A DNA stretch of 64,000 nt from Variovorax sp. KK3 (GCF_001984055.1 NZ_LYVO01000002.1:1-64000), one strand, 5' to 3'. Shown: positions 1-11,391, numbered from the stretch's first letter. Program-made: numbers and translations. The notes: a model not told the origin generated them from the letters alone.

Positions 1-51
1 GGAGGCGGCAACTGAGCCAGCCCCGCGCCTGCGTCCGCCCGCCGCGGCCTG

Positions 52-1721
<1,670 letters not shown>

Positions 1722-1842
1722 GCTGGTCTGGGAGGGACGCCGACGGCACTCGGCCGCCGGGCGCGCGCCTGGCGTGGGCACGCCCCTGCAAGGGTTGGAA
1801 AGCCGGTGATTTTAGGCCGGGCCGGCTGGCCGCCGGCGACGC

Positions 1843-2427
1843 TCAGCGCCAGCGGCCGTGCCAGCCGCCGTAGCCGCCGCCGCGCCAGCCGCGCGAATAG
1901 CCCAGGTTGAGCGAGATGCCCACGGGGGGATAGACGTAGGGTGATGCGTAGTAGCTCGGCGCCACGTACACCGGCGGCGGGGCGTAGTAGACGGGCGCGG
2001 GCTGCGAATAGATCGGTGCCGGCTGCGTGTAGATCGGGGCAGGCTGGCCGTAGCCCGGAACGCCGCCGCCTGAAACCACCACGCCGGGCTCCGGCGTCAC
2101 GTTGTTCCAGTCGGGTCGCGGCACGTCGACTGGCGCTGCCGCGATCGGGTACTGCGGGGCGACGGGCGCGGTGGTCGCCACACCGTAGTCGCCGACTTCG
2201 ATCGGAATGCTGGCGCCGGGGCGGGTGTCGGTCACCATCGTGTAGTTTCGGCCGCCGTATTCGTAGGTGACGTTGTAGCGGGTGTTGCCGGTGGTTTCGT
2301 GCGAGGGCGTGACCGAGACCACCCGGGCCCATGCCTGTGCCGCCTGGGCCATCGACGCGGTGCCCGCCAGGACGGCCACCAGGGAAAGAGCGCTCAGCTT
2401 GCAAAGGGTCTTGGGAAGGGTGCGCAT
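1843..2427 (-). CDS. secreted protein with QPAPIY repeats, unknown function
   Basis: Product of 194 residues. Residues 1 to about 29 form a signal peptide (basic start, hydrophobic core, cleavage near ASMAQA). The next segment, ARVVSVTPSHETTG...YEYGGRNYTMVTDTRPG, resembles the small beta-rich module found after the glycine zipper in envelope lipoproteins, but no zipper is present here. The C-terminal half is low complexity: several copies of QPAPIY/QPAPVY, then tyrosine-rich PPVYVAP units, and a Gly/Arg/Trp-rich tail. The ribosome site CAGGAGCTCC sits just before the ATG, which favours this start over an upstream one. No function is assigned. Confidence 0.8.
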   Translation of the reverse strand: MRTLPKTLCKLSALSLVAVLAGTASMAQAAQAWARVVSVTPSHETTGNTRYNVTYEYGGRNYTMVTDTRPGASIPIEVGDYGVATTAPVAPQYPIAAAPVDVPRPDWNNVTPEPGVVVSGGGVPGYGQPAPIYTQPAPIYSQPAPVYYAPPPVYVAPSYYASPYVYPPVGISLNLGYSRGWRGGGYGGWHGRWR

Positions 2428-2509
2428 TTCGGAGCTCCTGTAGTTCTGGAAACGGGCGCGGGGCCCGCCGAACCCGTTCGATGCCATGCGTCGGCCGGGG
2501 TTCAACCGT

Positions 2510-2866
2510 TTACACAGTGTGGCTTTTCCACTGCGCGGCGTCGAACCCTGTCGTAACGCCGCCTCGCGGACCCCAGTTGACCACCGGCCGCTTGATCAGG
2601 CTGGGGTTGGCCAGCAACACGGCGCGTGCGGAGGCGGCATCGACGACGGCATTGCGTGTCGCCTCGTCGAGCTTGCGCCAGGTGGTGCCGCGCCGGTTGA
2701 CCAGGGCTTCCCAGCCGGGTGCCTTCAGCCAGTGGTCGAGTTCGGCTTCGGGCACGCCTTCCTTCTTGAAGTCGTGGAAACGATAGGGGATGCCTTGCTC
2801 GTCGAGCCACGCGCGGGCGCGCTTGACGGTGTCGCAGTTCGTAATGCCATAGAGGGTCGTCGTCAT
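2510..2866 (-). CDS. ArsC/Spx-family reductase (YffB-like)
   Basis: Product of 118 residues with a thioredoxin-like fold typical of the ArsC family. The motif GITNCDTVKRA places the single active-site cysteine at residue 11, and the C-terminal half carries RRGTTWRKL and LIKRPV, which correspond to the family's glutathione/arsenate pocket segments. YffB-type members are glutathione-dependent thiol reductases of unsettled substrate; there is no ars operon nearby, so arsenate resistance should not be assumed. Its ATG lies only 46 bases from the divergent folC start. Confidence 0.88.
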   Translation of the reverse strand: MTTTLYGITNCDTVKRARAWLDEQGIPYRFHDFKKEGVPEAELDHWLKAPGWEALVNRRGTTWRKLDEATRNAVVDAASARAVLLANPSLIKRPVVNWGPRGGVTTGFDAAQWKSHTV

Positions 2867-2912
2867 CCCGCGATGATGCCCGCGCCGCGCCTGGGCGACA
2901 ATTCCGGGCTCC

Positions 2913-4208
2913 ATGAAAAGCCTGGCCGACTGGCTCGCACACGCCGAGCACCTGCATCCCAAGAATATCGAGCTGGGGCTCGACCGTGTGCGCGAGGTGG
3001 GCCGTCGGCTCGGCCTCGCTTTCGAATGTCCGGTCATCACCGTGGCCGGCACCAATGGCAAGGGGTCGACCTGCGCGATGCTCGAGGCCATCTTGATGAG
3101 TGCGGGCTATCGCACCGCGGTGTTCACTTCGCCGCACCTGGTTCGCTTCGAAGAACGGCTGCGGCTCTCGGGCGAGGCGGTGCATGCCGACGCCCTGGCC
3201 GTGCATTTCGAGGCGGTCGAACAGGCGCGCGGCGACATGGCGCTCACCTATTTCGAGTTCACTACGCTGGCGATCCTGCTGTGCTCGGCCGCGAGCAAGC
3301 CCGATGTCGCGATCCTCGAGGTCGGCCTGGGCGGCCGGCTCGACGCGGTGAACATGGTGGACGCCGACTGCGCCGTCATCACCAGCATCGACCTCGACCA
3401 CATGGAATTCCTCGGCCCCGACCGCGAGCGCATCGGTTTCGAGAAGGCCGGCATCATGCGGCCAGGCAAGCCGGCGATCGTGAGCGACCCGGTACCGCCG
3501 CAAAGCGTCGTCGACCATGCCGAGGCGATCGGCGCCGATCTGTGGCGCGTCGGCCGGGACTTCAGCGTTTCGGGCGACAAGCAGCAGTGGGGCTGGACGG
3601 GCCGCGGGCGCCGGTACAGCGGCCTGGCGTACCCGGCGCTGCGCGGTGCCAACCAACTGGTCAACGCGGCCGGCGTGCTGGCGGCGCTGGAGTCGCTGCG
3701 ACCGCAGCTGCCCATCACCGCGCAAGCCGTGCGCAACGGACTCGCCACGGTCGAACTGCCGGGTCGGTTTCAGATCGTGCCGGGCGAGCCCGCGCTCGTG
3801 CTCGACGTGGCGCACAACCCGCATGCCGTGGCGGCGCTGGCCGAGAACCTCGATGCCATGGGCTTCTATCCGACTACGCACGGCGTGTTCGGCGTCATGG
3901 CCGACAAGGACCTGGCGCCCATGTTCGCGCGCATCGGCCCGATGATCGACCACTGGTACTTCACCGATCTGCCGACGCCGCGTGCCGCGAAGGCTGCCGA
4001 TCTGATGGCGCAGTGGCAGGCGCAGAACCAGCGTGCCGACGCTTCGGCGAGCGCGCATGCGGCCCCCATGGAGGCGCTGCAGGCGGCCATCGATCGCGCA
4101 GACCCCGCTGATAGAATCGTCGTCTTCGGATCGTTCTTCACAGTGGGTGGTGTGCTCGAGCACGGAACACCACGTCTGCGGGCCAAGCACCTGCCGCCGG
4201 ACGCTTGA
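2913..4208 (+). CDS. folC: bifunctional dihydrofolate synthase/folylpolyglutamate synthase
   Basis: Adds glutamate to dihydropteroate and then to tetrahydrofolates, using ATP, in the cytoplasm. The 431-residue product has the Mur-ligase P-loop GTNGKGST at residues 46-53, a GLGGRLDAVN segment around 138-147, and the C-terminal domain beginning near LDVAHNPHA. It heads the run folC-SPOR gene-cvpA-purF-metZ-gltX, matching the conserved folC-dedD-cvpA-purF order of proteobacteria, although accD is not upstream here. A GACAAT box 10 bases before the ATG and the lack of a clear ribosome site suggest a very short leader. Confidence 0.96.
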   Translation: MKSLADWLAHAEHLHPKNIELGLDRVREVGRRLGLAFECPVITVAGTNGKGSTCAMLEAILMSAGYRTAVFTSPHLVRFEERLRLSGEAVHADALAVHFEAVEQARGDMALTYFEFTTLAILLCSAASKPDVAILEVGLGGRLDAVNMVDADCAVITSIDLDHMEFLGPDRERIGFEKAGIMRPGKPAIVSDPVPPQSVVDHAEAIGADLWRVGRDFSVSGDKQQWGWTGRGRRYSGLAYPALRGANQLVNAAGVLAALESLRPQLPITAQAVRNGLATVELPGRFQIVPGEPALVLDVAHNPHAVAALAENLDAMGFYPTTHGVFGVMADKDLAPMFARIGPMIDHWYFTDLPTPRAAKAADLMAQWQAQNQRADASASAHAAPMEALQAAIDRADPADRIVVFGSFFTVGGVLEHGTPRLRAKHLPPDA

Positions 4209-4269
4209 TGGGCCTGAGTTCCGGCGCCTTTTCTACCTCACGCTGCACTCCATCAGGGAATCGAATTTC

Positions 4270-5184
4270 ATGGCGTTCTTCAAGTTCCGCTCCCGCGGTC
4301 CGCAGGCCAACGAAGGGCGAAACACCACCGTCGCTGCGGCACCGGCCGAGAGCGTCGAAGCCATGCGCCGTCGGGCTCGCCACCGGCTGCTGGGTGCCGC
4401 GGTGCTGGTGCTGGTCGGCGTGGTCGGCTTTCCGCTGCTGTTCGACACCCAGCCGCGCCCGGTGTCGGTCGACATCCCCATCGACATACCCGACCGCAAC
4501 AAGGCCAAGCCGCTGACCCTGCCGACGCCGCCCGCGCCTGCGTCGACGGCCGCGCCGGCAACCCCTCCGCCGGTCGCCGCCAGGCCTTCAGAGAACGAGA
4601 TGATCACCGAGGCGGCCGACGGCAGCGAAGTCGTGCCGTCCAGGCCGGCACCGGCTGCGCCGCCAGCGGAAACGAGGCCGCCGCGCGTGGCGGAAGCCAA
4701 GCCGGAGCCGCGTCACGAAGCCAAGGCCGAAGCGAAGCCCGAAGCCAAGCCGCGCACGGAAGCCAAGGTCGAAGCCAGGGCAGAGCCGAAGGCCGATAAC
4801 AAAGCCGACACCAAATCCGACACGAAGGCCGACACCAAGACTGCAGCGAAGTCCGCCGACGACGGTGCCCGCGCCCGCGCGTTGCTCGACGGCAAGGCCG
4901 CCGCAGCCGCCGCCGCCAAGCCCACCACCAGCACACCCGCCGCGGCGGATGACGCCGGCCGCTTCGTGGTTCAGGTGGGCGCCTTCGCCGATGCCGACAA
5001 GGCGCGCGAGGTCCGCCAGAAACTCGAGAAGGCCGGCCTCAAGACCTTCACCAACGTCGCGAAGACGGCCGATGGCGAGCGCACGCGGGTCCGCGTCGGC
5101 CCCTTCGGCTCGCGCGCCGAGGCGGACAAGGCGGCAGGCAAGGTCAAAGGCTTGTCTTTGTCGGCGGCCGTCCTCAGCTTGTAG
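4270..5184 (+). CDS. SPOR-domain cell-division protein (DedD-like)
   Basis: Product of 304 residues: short cytoplasmic N-terminus, one transmembrane segment (about residues 39-58), a long periplasmic linker and a C-terminal SPOR domain (from about residue 230, starting GRFVVQVGAFADADKA), which binds glycan strands stripped of stem peptides at division sites. The linker is strongly biased: Pro/Ala first, then EAKAEAKPEAKP and KADTKSDTKADTK repeats, as expected of an extended tether. The position between folC and cvpA supports the DedD assignment. The ATG follows a CAGGGAAT ribosome site; the longer in-frame extension overlaps folC and is not protein-like. Confidence 0.9.
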   Translation: MAFFKFRSRGPQANEGRNTTVAAAPAESVEAMRRRARHRLLGAAVLVLVGVVGFPLLFDTQPRPVSVDIPIDIPDRNKAKPLTLPTPPAPASTAAPATPPPVAARPSENEMITEAADGSEVVPSRPAPAAPPAETRPPRVAEAKPEPRHEAKAEAKPEAKPRTEAKVEARAEPKADNKADTKSDTKADTKTAAKSADDGARARALLDGKAAAAAAAKPTTSTPAAADDAGRFVVQVGAFADADKAREVRQKLEKAGLKTFTNVAKTADGERTRVRVGPFGSRAEADKAAGKVKGLSLSAAVLSL

Positions 5185-5190
5185 GCGTCA

Positions 5191-5676
5191 GTGGCTGCCC
5201 TCGACTGGATTGCCATCGTGCTGCTGGTGGTGTCGATGTTGTTCGGTCTGGTGCGTGGGCTGGTGTATGAGCTGATCTTGCTGGCTGCGTGGGTGGCCGC
5301 GTTCTTCTGTGCCCAGTGGTTCGCTGCCGACGTGGGGGCCTGGCTGCCGTTCGGCGACCCGGCTGCCAATTGGCGCTATGCGGCGGGCTTCGCGCTGGTG
5401 TTCGTGGGCGTGGTGTTCGGTGTCGGATTGCTGGCCGCGCTGGTTCGCAGGCTCGTCACGGCCGTGGGTCTGCGTCCGGTCGATCGCATGTTGGGGGCCG
5501 TGTTCGGGCTGGCCCGTGGCGCCGTTGCGCTACTGGCCCTGGCGGTCGTGGTTCATCTGCTCGCGCTCGGTGATTCGGCCTGGTGGCTGGAGTCGCAAAG
5601 CGCCACTGTTCTGAATGCGGCATTGCAGGGCCTCAAGCCTGCACTGCCTGAGAAATTGGCAAGCTACCTGCCTTGA
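5191..5676 (+). CDS. cvpA: CvpA family inner-membrane protein
   Basis: Product of 161 residues with four predicted membrane helices and the family opening LDWIAIVLLVVSMLFGLVRG. CvpA was named for a colicin V production phenotype, and in many bacteria it sits directly before purF, as here. Its molecular role remains poorly defined; links to purine supply and envelope stress are reported for the family. The start is a GTG six bases after the SPOR gene stop, the only start that preserves the first helix. Confidence 0.92.
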   Translation: MAALDWIAIVLLVVSMLFGLVRGLVYELILLAAWVAAFFCAQWFAADVGAWLPFGDPAANWRYAAGFALVFVGVVFGVGLLAALVRRLVTAVGLRPVDRMLGAVFGLARGAVALLALAVVVHLLALGDSAWWLESQSATVLNAALQGLKPALPEKLASYLP

Positions 5677-5697
5677 GACCCTGAGAGGATCGCTTCA

Positions 5698-7215
5698 ATG
5701 TGTGGAATCGTCGGCGTTGTCAGCAACGCACCCGTCAACCAGCTGCTCTATGACGCACTGCTGCTGCTGCAGCACCGCGGGCAGGATGCGGCGGGCATCG
5801 TCACGCTGCTGGAGCGCAAGTTCTTCATGCACAAGGCCAAGGGCATGGTGCGCGACGTCTTCCGCACGCGCAATATGCGTGCGCTGCCGGGGGGCGTGGG
5901 CCTCGGGCAGGTGCGCTACCCGACGGCAGGCAATGCCTTCAGCGAAGAAGAAGCCCAGCCCTTCTACGTGAACGCGCCCTTCGGCATCGTGCTGGTGCAC
6001 AACGGCAACCTGACCAATGCGCACGCGCTGCGCGCCGAGTTGTTTTCCACCGACCATCGCCACACGAACACCGACAGCGACTCCGAGGTGCTGCTCAACG
6101 TGCTTGCGCACGAGCTCGACCGCTCGTCCCGCGGCGCGAAGCTCGACAACGAATCGCTTTTCGCTGCCGTGCGCAACGTGCACAAGCGCCTGCGCGGCTC
6201 GTATGCGGTGGTGGCGCTGATCGCCGGCCATGGCCTGCTGGCGTTTCGCGACCCTTATGGCATTCGGCCCCTGGCCGTGGGGCGCGGCGCCGACGGCACG
6301 CTGATGGTGGCGAGCGAATCGGTCGCGCTGGAAGGCTCGGGCCACACCTTCGAGCGCTTCGTGGCGCCGGGCGAAGCCGTGTTCATCGATCTGCAGGGCA
6401 ACCTGCACGCGCAGCAATGCGCCGAATCGCCGACGCTGAATCCGTGCATGTTCGAGTTCGTTTACCTCGCACGGCCGGACTCGGTGCTCGACGGCATCTC
6501 GGTCTACCAGGCGCGCCTCAACCTCGGCGAGACCCTCGCGCAACGCGTGGTCTCGACCGTGCCGCCGAGCGAGATCGACGTGATCATCCCCATCCCCGAA
6601 TCCAGCCGCCCGAGCGCGACGCAGCTCGCGCACCTGCTGGGCATTCCGTACCGCGAGGGCTTCGTGAAGAACCGCTACGTCGGCCGAACTTTCATCATGC
6701 CGGGGCAGGGCGTGCGCAAGAAGTCGGTGCGCCAGAAGCTCAACGTGATCGGCAGCGAGTTCAAGGGCCGCAACGTGCTGCTGGTGGACGACTCCATCGT
6801 GCGTGGCACCACCAGCCGCGAGATCGTGCAGATGGCGCGCGATGCCGGCGCGCGCAAGGTGTACCTGGCCAGTGCCGCGCCGCCGGTGCGCTACCCCAAC
6901 GTGTACGGCATCGACATGCCGACCAAGGACGAGCTGGTCGCCCATGACCGCACCGTCGAAGAGGTGCGCGAGCTGATCGGCTGCGACGCCCTGATCTACC
7001 AGGACGTCGAGGGCATGAAGCGGGCCGTGCTCAAGGCCGCGCCGGCCGGTGGCATCAAGCTCGACGGCTTCGATGCCTCCTGCTTCGATGGGGTGTACGT
7101 CACCGGCGACATCGACACCGAGGCCATCACGCGAATGAACGGCAACCGTCCGCGCATCGAGGAAACCGAAGAGGATTCCTCGCGCCTTGCATTGCCCAAC
7201 CTGAGCGAGACTTGA
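5698..7215 (+). CDS. purF: amidophosphoribosyltransferase
   Basis: Catalyses the first committed step of purine synthesis, converting PRPP and glutamine to 5-phosphoribosylamine. The 505-residue product begins MCGIVGVVSN, with Cys2 as the N-terminal nucleophile of the glutaminase domain exposed after Met removal; no propeptide is present. The phosphoribosyltransferase domain carries the PRPP loop VLLVDDSIVRGTT near residue 360. It is 21 bases downstream of cvpA and its stop overlaps the start region of metZ, so the genes are probably one transcript. Confidence 0.97.
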   Translation: MCGIVGVVSNAPVNQLLYDALLLLQHRGQDAAGIVTLLERKFFMHKAKGMVRDVFRTRNMRALPGGVGLGQVRYPTAGNAFSEEEAQPFYVNAPFGIVLVHNGNLTNAHALRAELFSTDHRHTNTDSDSEVLLNVLAHELDRSSRGAKLDNESLFAAVRNVHKRLRGSYAVVALIAGHGLLAFRDPYGIRPLAVGRGADGTLMVASESVALEGSGHTFERFVAPGEAVFIDLQGNLHAQQCAESPTLNPCMFEFVYLARPDSVLDGISVYQARLNLGETLAQRVVSTVPPSEIDVIIPIPESSRPSATQLAHLLGIPYREGFVKNRYVGRTFIMPGQGVRKKSVRQKLNVIGSEFKGRNVLLVDDSIVRGTTSREIVQMARDAGARKVYLASAAPPVRYPNVYGIDMPTKDELVAHDRTVEEVRELIGCDALIYQDVEGMKRAVLKAAPAGGIKLDGFDASCFDGVYVTGDIDTEAITRMNGNRPRIEETEEDSSRLALPNLSET

Positions 7216-7217
7216 AC

Positions 7218-8432
7218 GTGACTGACCGAACCCTGCCCCCCGGCCTGCACCGCGACACGCTCGCCGTGCGTGAGGCGCTCGAACCCAGCCAATACGGCGA
7301 GAACTCCGAGGCGCTGTTTCTCACCAGCAGCTTCGTGCAGCCCGACGCCGCAACCTCGGCGCGCCGCTTCGCGGGCACGGAGGAAGGCTTCACCTACACC
7401 CGCACGTCCAACCCGACCGTGGCCAGCTTCGAGCGGCGCCTGGCGGCGCTGGAAGGCACCGAGGCCGCGATCGGCGCGGCCAGCGGCATGGGCGCCATCC
7501 TGATGATGTGCATGGGCCTGCTCAAGGCAGGCGACCACGTCGTGTGCTCGCGCTCCGTGTTCGGCTCCACGCTCAACCTCATCGGCCGCGAGTTCGGCAA
7601 GTTCGGCGTAGAGACCACTTTCGTTTCGCAGACCGACGTCGCGGAATGGAAGGCGGCGATCAAGCCCAACACCAAGCTGCTGTTCGCAGAGACGCCGACC
7701 AACCCGCTGACCGACGTCTGCGACATCCGTGCGCTGGCCGACCTGGCGCATGGCGCGGGTGCCTTGCTCGCGGTCGACAACTGCTTCTGCTCGCCTGCAC
7801 TGCAGCGGCCCACCGAGCTCGGCGCGGACCTGGTCATCCATTCGGGTACCAAGTACCTCGAAGGGCAGGGGCGCGTGCTGGCCGGCGCGATCTGCGGATC
7901 GCAGAAGCTGATCGACATCTTCGCCACCGTGGTGCGCACGGCGGGCATGGCCCTGTCGCCCTTCAATGCCTGGGTGGTGCTCAAGGGACTGGAAACGCTC
8001 GGCATCCGCATGCAGGCCCATTGCGCCGGCGCACTCGCGTTGGCGCAGTGGCTGGAGACGCAGCCTGCGGTGAAGCGCGTCTACTACCCGGGCTTGGCCT
8101 CGCACCCGCAGCATGAACTGGCCATGCGGCAACAGGCCGGGCAGGGCGGTGCGGTGGTGTCTTTCGATGTGCCGGGCGACACGCCCGAGGCGGCGCGCGC
8201 CAACGCCTTCCATGTGATCGACAGCACGCGCGTGCTCTCCATCACGGCCAACCTCGGCGACACCAAGACCACCATCACGCATCCGGCCACCACCTCGCAC
8301 GGCCGTCTCACCGAAGAACAGCGGCAGGCCGCCGGCATCGGCCAGGGCCTGATTCGCGTGGCGGTCGGCCTGGACCACATCGACGACATACGCGCCGACC
8401 TTGCACGCGGCTTCGACACGCTGATCCACTGA
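7218..8432 (+). CDS. metZ: O-succinylhomoserine sulfhydrylase
   Basis: PLP enzyme that makes homocysteine from O-succinylhomoserine and sulfide (direct sulfhydrylation route to methionine). The 404-residue product has the Cys/Met-metabolism fold, with the PLP lysine in [11 protein letters not shown] around residue 210 and substrate-loop residues YTRTSNPT near residue 60. Placement after purF is typical of betaproteobacterial metZ. Two starts compete: a TTG at 7212 overlapping the purF stop, and the GTG at 7218 used here; the difference is two residues. Cystathionine gamma-synthase is an alternative family name, less likely given the context. Confidence 0.9.
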   Translation: MTDRTLPPGLHRDTLAVREALEPSQYGENSEALFLTSSFVQPDAATSARRFAGTEEGFTYTRTSNPTVASFERRLAALEGTEAAIGAASGMGAILMMCMGLLKAGDHVVCSRSVFGSTLNLIGREFGKFGVETTFVSQTDVAEWKAAIKPNTKLLFAETPTNPLTDVCDIRALADLAHGAGALLAVDNCFCSPALQRPTELGADLVIHSGTKYLEGQGRVLAGAICGSQKLIDIFATVVRTAGMALSPFNAWVVLKGLETLGIRMQAHCAGALALAQWLETQPAVKRVYYPGLASHPQHELAMRQQAGQGGAVVSFDVPGDTPEAARANAFHVIDSTRVLSITANLGDTKTTITHPATTSHGRLTEEQRQAAGIGQGLIRVAVGLDHIDDIRADLARGFDTLIH

Positions 8433-8436
8433 TTTC

Positions 8437-9819
8437 ATGACCGTTCGCACCCGCATCGCACCGTCGCCCACCGGCTTTCTTCACCTTGGCACCGCGCGCA
8501 CGGCGCTGTACTCGTGGGCCTATGCACGCCACCACGGCGGCAAGTTCGTGCTGCGCATCGAAGACACCGACGTCGCGCGGTCGACGCAGGCGTCGGTCGA
8601 GCAGATCCTCGCCTCGATGCACTGGCTCGGCCTCGACTACGACGAAGGTCCGATCTATCAGATGCAGCGGCTCGAGCGTTACCGCGAGGTCGTCGAGCAG
8701 ATGCTGGCCGCCGGCACGGCCTACCGCTGCTATTGCACGCCCACCGAACTCGACGAAATGAAGGAGGCGCAGCGCGCCCGCGGCGAGAAGGCGCTGTACG
8801 ACGGCCGCTGGCGGCCGGCCCCGGGCAAAGTTCTGCCGCCCGTCCCCGAAGGCGTGGCGCCGGTCATCCGCTTCTGCAACCCGCCCGAGGGCGACGTGAC
8901 CTGGGACGATCTGGTCAAAGGCCCGATCACTATCAACAACCGCGAGATCGACGACCTGATCATCGTGCGCACCGATGGCGTGCCGACGTACAACTTCGCG
9001 GTGGTCGTCGACGATTGGGACATGGGCATGACGCACGTGTTCCGTGGCGACGAGCACATCAACAACACGCCGTGGCAGATCAACATCTTCCGCGCGCTCG
9101 GTGCGCCGCTGCCGCAGTACGGCCACGTGCCGGTCATCCTCGGCGAAGACGGCCAGAAGCTCTCGAAGCGCCGCGGCGCCGTCAGCGTGACCGCCTACGA
9201 CGAGGGCGGCTACCTGCCCGAGGCCATGCTCAACTATCTGGCGCGCCTGGGCTGGAGCCATGGCGACGACGAGCTGTTCTCGAGCGAGCAGATGGTGGGC
9301 TGGTTCGATGGCTCGCACCTGTCGAAGAGCCCGGCGCAATGGGATGCCGCCAAGCTCGCCTGGGTCAACGCGCAGTACATCAAGGCCAAGCCCGATGCCG
9401 AGCTTGCGCCGCTCGTCGCGACCCAACTCGCGAAGCGCGGCATCACGGCCGACGAGCGTCTGCCCGCGATCTGCGCCTTGTTCAAGGACCGCTGCGAGAC
9501 CACGGTGGCGCTGGCCGACTGGGCCGCTGCCTTCTATGCCGATGTGAAGGCGAGCGAAGCCGATCGCACGCAGCATGTCGGCGACGGCATTCGTCCTGCG
9601 ATTGCCGCACTGGCGGACAAGCTCGCGACGGTGACCTGGGACAAGGCGTCGATCGCCGCGGCCATCAAGGAAGTGTTGGGCGCGCAGGGCATCAAGATGC
9701 CCGCTCTGGCAATGCCCGTTCGCGTGCTCGTGATGGGCACGCCGCAGACGCCGTCGCTCGATGCCGTGCTCGCACTGTTTTCTCGCGAAGAAATTTTGAA
9801 GCGCCTTCAGGAAGCCTGA
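8437..9819 (+). CDS. gltX: glutamyl-tRNA synthetase
   Basis: Charges tRNA-Glu with glutamate. The 460-residue class I synthetase has the HIGH-type signature [12 protein letters not shown] at the N-terminus and the KMSKS-type loop KLSKR at about residue 245. A CYC pair near residue 97 belongs to the zinc-finger region seen in many bacterial GluRS proteins. It starts four bases after metZ. Notably, the gene is followed directly by a tRNA-Ala/tRNA-Glu/tRNA-Asp cluster, so enzyme and cognate tRNA lie side by side. Confidence 0.97.
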   Translation: MTVRTRIAPSPTGFLHLGTARTALYSWAYARHHGGKFVLRIEDTDVARSTQASVEQILASMHWLGLDYDEGPIYQMQRLERYREVVEQMLAAGTAYRCYCTPTELDEMKEAQRARGEKALYDGRWRPAPGKVLPPVPEGVAPVIRFCNPPEGDVTWDDLVKGPITINNREIDDLIIVRTDGVPTYNFAVVVDDWDMGMTHVFRGDEHINNTPWQINIFRALGAPLPQYGHVPVILGEDGQKLSKRRGAVSVTAYDEGGYLPEAMLNYLARLGWSHGDDELFSSEQMVGWFDGSHLSKSPAQWDAAKLAWVNAQYIKAKPDAELAPLVATQLAKRGITADERLPAICALFKDRCETTVALADWAAAFYADVKASEADRTQHVGDGIRPAIAALADKLATVTWDKASIAAAIKEVLGAQGIKMPALAMPVRVLVMGTPQTPSLDAVLALFSREEILKRLQEA

Positions 9820-9835
9820 TTTTCCAGGCTATACT
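9806..9835 (+). promoter_or_regulatory. probable promoter of the tRNA cluster
   Basis: TTCAGG, then 18 bases, then TATACT, straddling the last codons of gltX. The predicted start of transcription is about 12 bases before tRNA-Ala. The -35 element is only a partial match, so tRNAs may also be read from upstream. Confidence 0.45.
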
Positions 9836-9854
9836 CCAAGGCTCGACACCCACA

Positions 9855-9930
<76 letters not shown>

Positions 9931-9982
9931 TCAGGGCGTCGAGAAAACCGAGCGTTGATCGCAACGCGGTTCTTAGGTTTAT

Positions 9983-10058
9983 GACCCTATCGTCTAGAGG
10001 CCTAGGACACCACCCTTTCACGGTGGCTACCGGGGTTCGAATCCCCGTAGGGTCGCCA
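9983..10058 (+). tRNA. tRNA-Glu (TTC)
   Basis: 76 bases with encoded CCA. Acceptor stem GACCCTA/TAGGGTC, anticodon arm CCACC-CTTTCAC-GGTGG with anticodon TTC, T-arm GGTTCGAATCC. It lies just downstream of gltX, whose product charges it. Confidence 0.97.
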
Positions 10059-10128
10059 GATTTCACGCAAGTGAAGAAGGCACAAGTCGGCAGCACTTGG
10101 CTCCTAACGGAGTGAACGCAGCCTACCA

Positions 10129-10205
10129 GGAGTGGTAGTTCAGTTGGTTAGAATACCGGCCTGTCACGCCGGGGGTCGCGGGTTCGAGTCCCGTCCACTC
10201 CGCCA
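10129..10205 (+). tRNA. tRNA-Asp (GTC)
   Basis: 77 bases with encoded CCA. Acceptor stem GGAGTGG/CCACTCC, anticodon arm CCGGC-CTGTCAC-GCCGG with anticodon GTC, T-arm GGTTCGAGTCC. Last gene of the tRNA cluster, followed at once by a terminator. Confidence 0.97.
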
Positions 10206-10210
10206 ATCAC

Positions 10211-10250
10211 AAAACGGGCTATAGCGATTTCGCTGTAGCCCGTTTTCTTT
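10211..10250 (+). terminator. intrinsic terminator of the tRNA cluster
   Basis: Stem of 16 bp (10211-10226 with 10231-10246, one G-T wobble), loop ATTT, then TTTTCTTTT. The A-tract on the left arm means it could also work on the opposite strand. Confidence 0.92.
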
Positions 10251-10298
10251 TGCCCCGCGGCCGCCACGCGTGGACCATCTGTTGCGAGTCGAGTGAAC

Positions 10299-10904
10299 AT
10301 GCAGTCAGCCGGCGCCGCCATCTTCGACGAAGCCTATTACCAGCGCTTCTACTTCGACAAGAAGACCAAGGTCGTCGATCCCCGGCATGTCGAGCGGTTG
10401 GGCGCTTTCGTCTGTGCCTACCTTCGATACCTGCGCGTGCCCGTGCGGCGCGTGTTGGACATGGGATGCGGCATCGGCCTCTGGCGCGACGTCGTGGCAA
10501 AGCACTTCCCGGCGGCCAGTTACCAAGGCGTGGAGTTCAGCGAGTACTTGTGCGGGCGCTACGGCTGGGAGCGCGGTTCGGTGCTCGACTACCAGGCCAA
10601 GGAGCCCTTCGACTTCGTCATCTGCCAGGGTGTGCTGCCGTACCTCAGTCCCTCGGATGTGAAGCGCGCCATTCGCAATCTGGGAGCGCTGAGTCAAGGT
10701 GGCCTCTACGTGGAAGCCGTGACCCGCGAAGACTACGAGCGCGACATCGTCGATGAAGACGTCACCGACCCTCGCATCTTTCGCCATCGCGCCGAGGTGT
10801 ACCGCCACGGTCTGTCGCAGGACTTCCAGGAACTCGGCGGCGGCGTGTGGTTGAGCCGGCGATGCGAGGTGCCGCTGTTCTCGCTCGAGTGCGCCGCGCA
10901 GTGA
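10299..10904 (+). CDS. class I SAM-dependent methyltransferase
   Basis: Product of 201 residues with a Rossmann-type methyltransferase fold. Motif I is VLDMGCGIGLWRD near residue 52; a motif-II acidic residue lies in GVEFSEYLC, and motif IV in FDFVICQGVLPYL, followed by the usual NLGALSQGGLYVE strand. The C-terminal 60 residues are not diagnostic and the substrate cannot be named. The gene stands alone between the tRNA terminator and the copper locus. A GTG two codons earlier (10293) is an alternative start; ribosome-site evidence is weak for both. Confidence 0.85.
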   Translation: MQSAGAAIFDEAYYQRFYFDKKTKVVDPRHVERLGAFVCAYLRYLRVPVRRVLDMGCGIGLWRDVVAKHFPAASYQGVEFSEYLCGRYGWERGSVLDYQAKEPFDFVICQGVLPYLSPSDVKRAIRNLGALSQGGLYVEAVTREDYERDIVDEDVTDPRIFRHRAEVYRHGLSQDFQELGGGVWLSRRCEVPLFSLECAAQ

Positions 10905-10920
10905 CGCTGCGACCGGGGCA

Positions 10921-10926
10921 TAGAAT
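10921..10926 (+). promoter_or_regulatory. -10 element TAGAAT, likely leaderless start
   Basis: TAGAAT lies six bases before the ATG at 10933 and there is no ribosome site between them, so transcription would begin at or next to the start codon. Likely promoter of the copper locus. Confidence 0.4.
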
Positions 10927-10932
10927 CTCGTG

Positions 10933-11391
10933 ATGCTTCGCTTGCGCGCCGTGCTGCTGTGGCTCTTCATGCTGGCCTTGCCCTTGCAAGGCGTGGCGGC
11001 CGTGGCAATGAGCTATTGCGCGTTGCCGGCGGCCTCGGGTGCGGGGGCGGTCCATGCGATGGGTCATGCGGACTCCCATGAACACGCTGCCCACGATCAC
11101 GACATGCCGTCGCAAGTGCATGCCTCGCACGCCGGCGATATCCGGTTCGATCTTCACGGCGACGCGCAAGGCAACTCCCAAGGCCTTGGCCACGCCACTC
11201 ACCACGCCGCTTCGGCCGACACCGGCGACTTCCACAAGTGCGGCGCCTGCGCGTCCTGCCACGCGAATGCGATGGTGGGTACGCTGCCTTTCCAGCCCCT
11301 CGCCACGCTCCCCCAGGCCGACCTGGCCGAAACTTTCGCAGCACCGGCGAGCCCGCCGCTGCGCGTTCTCGACAAGCCTCCTCGCGCGTGA
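10933..11391 (+). CDS. secreted His-rich, Cys-containing protein (DUF2946-like)
   Basis: Product of 152 residues. An N-terminal hydrophobic segment with LPLQGVAAVAMSYC looks like the signal region of DUF2946-type proteins. The middle is rich in histidine (HAMGHADSHEHAAHDHDM) and is followed by CGACASCHANAM, a cluster of three cysteines plus His and Met. These are typical soft-metal ligands, and the neighbours are a multicopper oxidase and a CusF-like protein, so periplasmic copper binding is a reasonable inference. A GTG immediately before the ATG is an alternative start. First gene of the copper locus. Confidence 0.72.
   Translation: MLRLRAVLLWLFMLALPLQGVAAVAMSYCALPAASGAGAVHAMGHADSHEHAAHDHDMPSQVHASHAGDIRFDLHGDAQGNSQGLGHATHHAASADTGDFHKCGACASCHANAMVGTLPFQPLATLPQADLAETFAAPASPPLRVLDKPPRA

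Noticed and set aside
1..51. Possible gene tail before argG
   Set aside because: Only 51 bases, no frame or motif that can be assigned.
2486..4111. 541-codon plus-strand frame over the ArsC-like and folC genes
   Set aside because: Arg/Gly-rich translation with no family features; overlaps folC, which has complete motifs.
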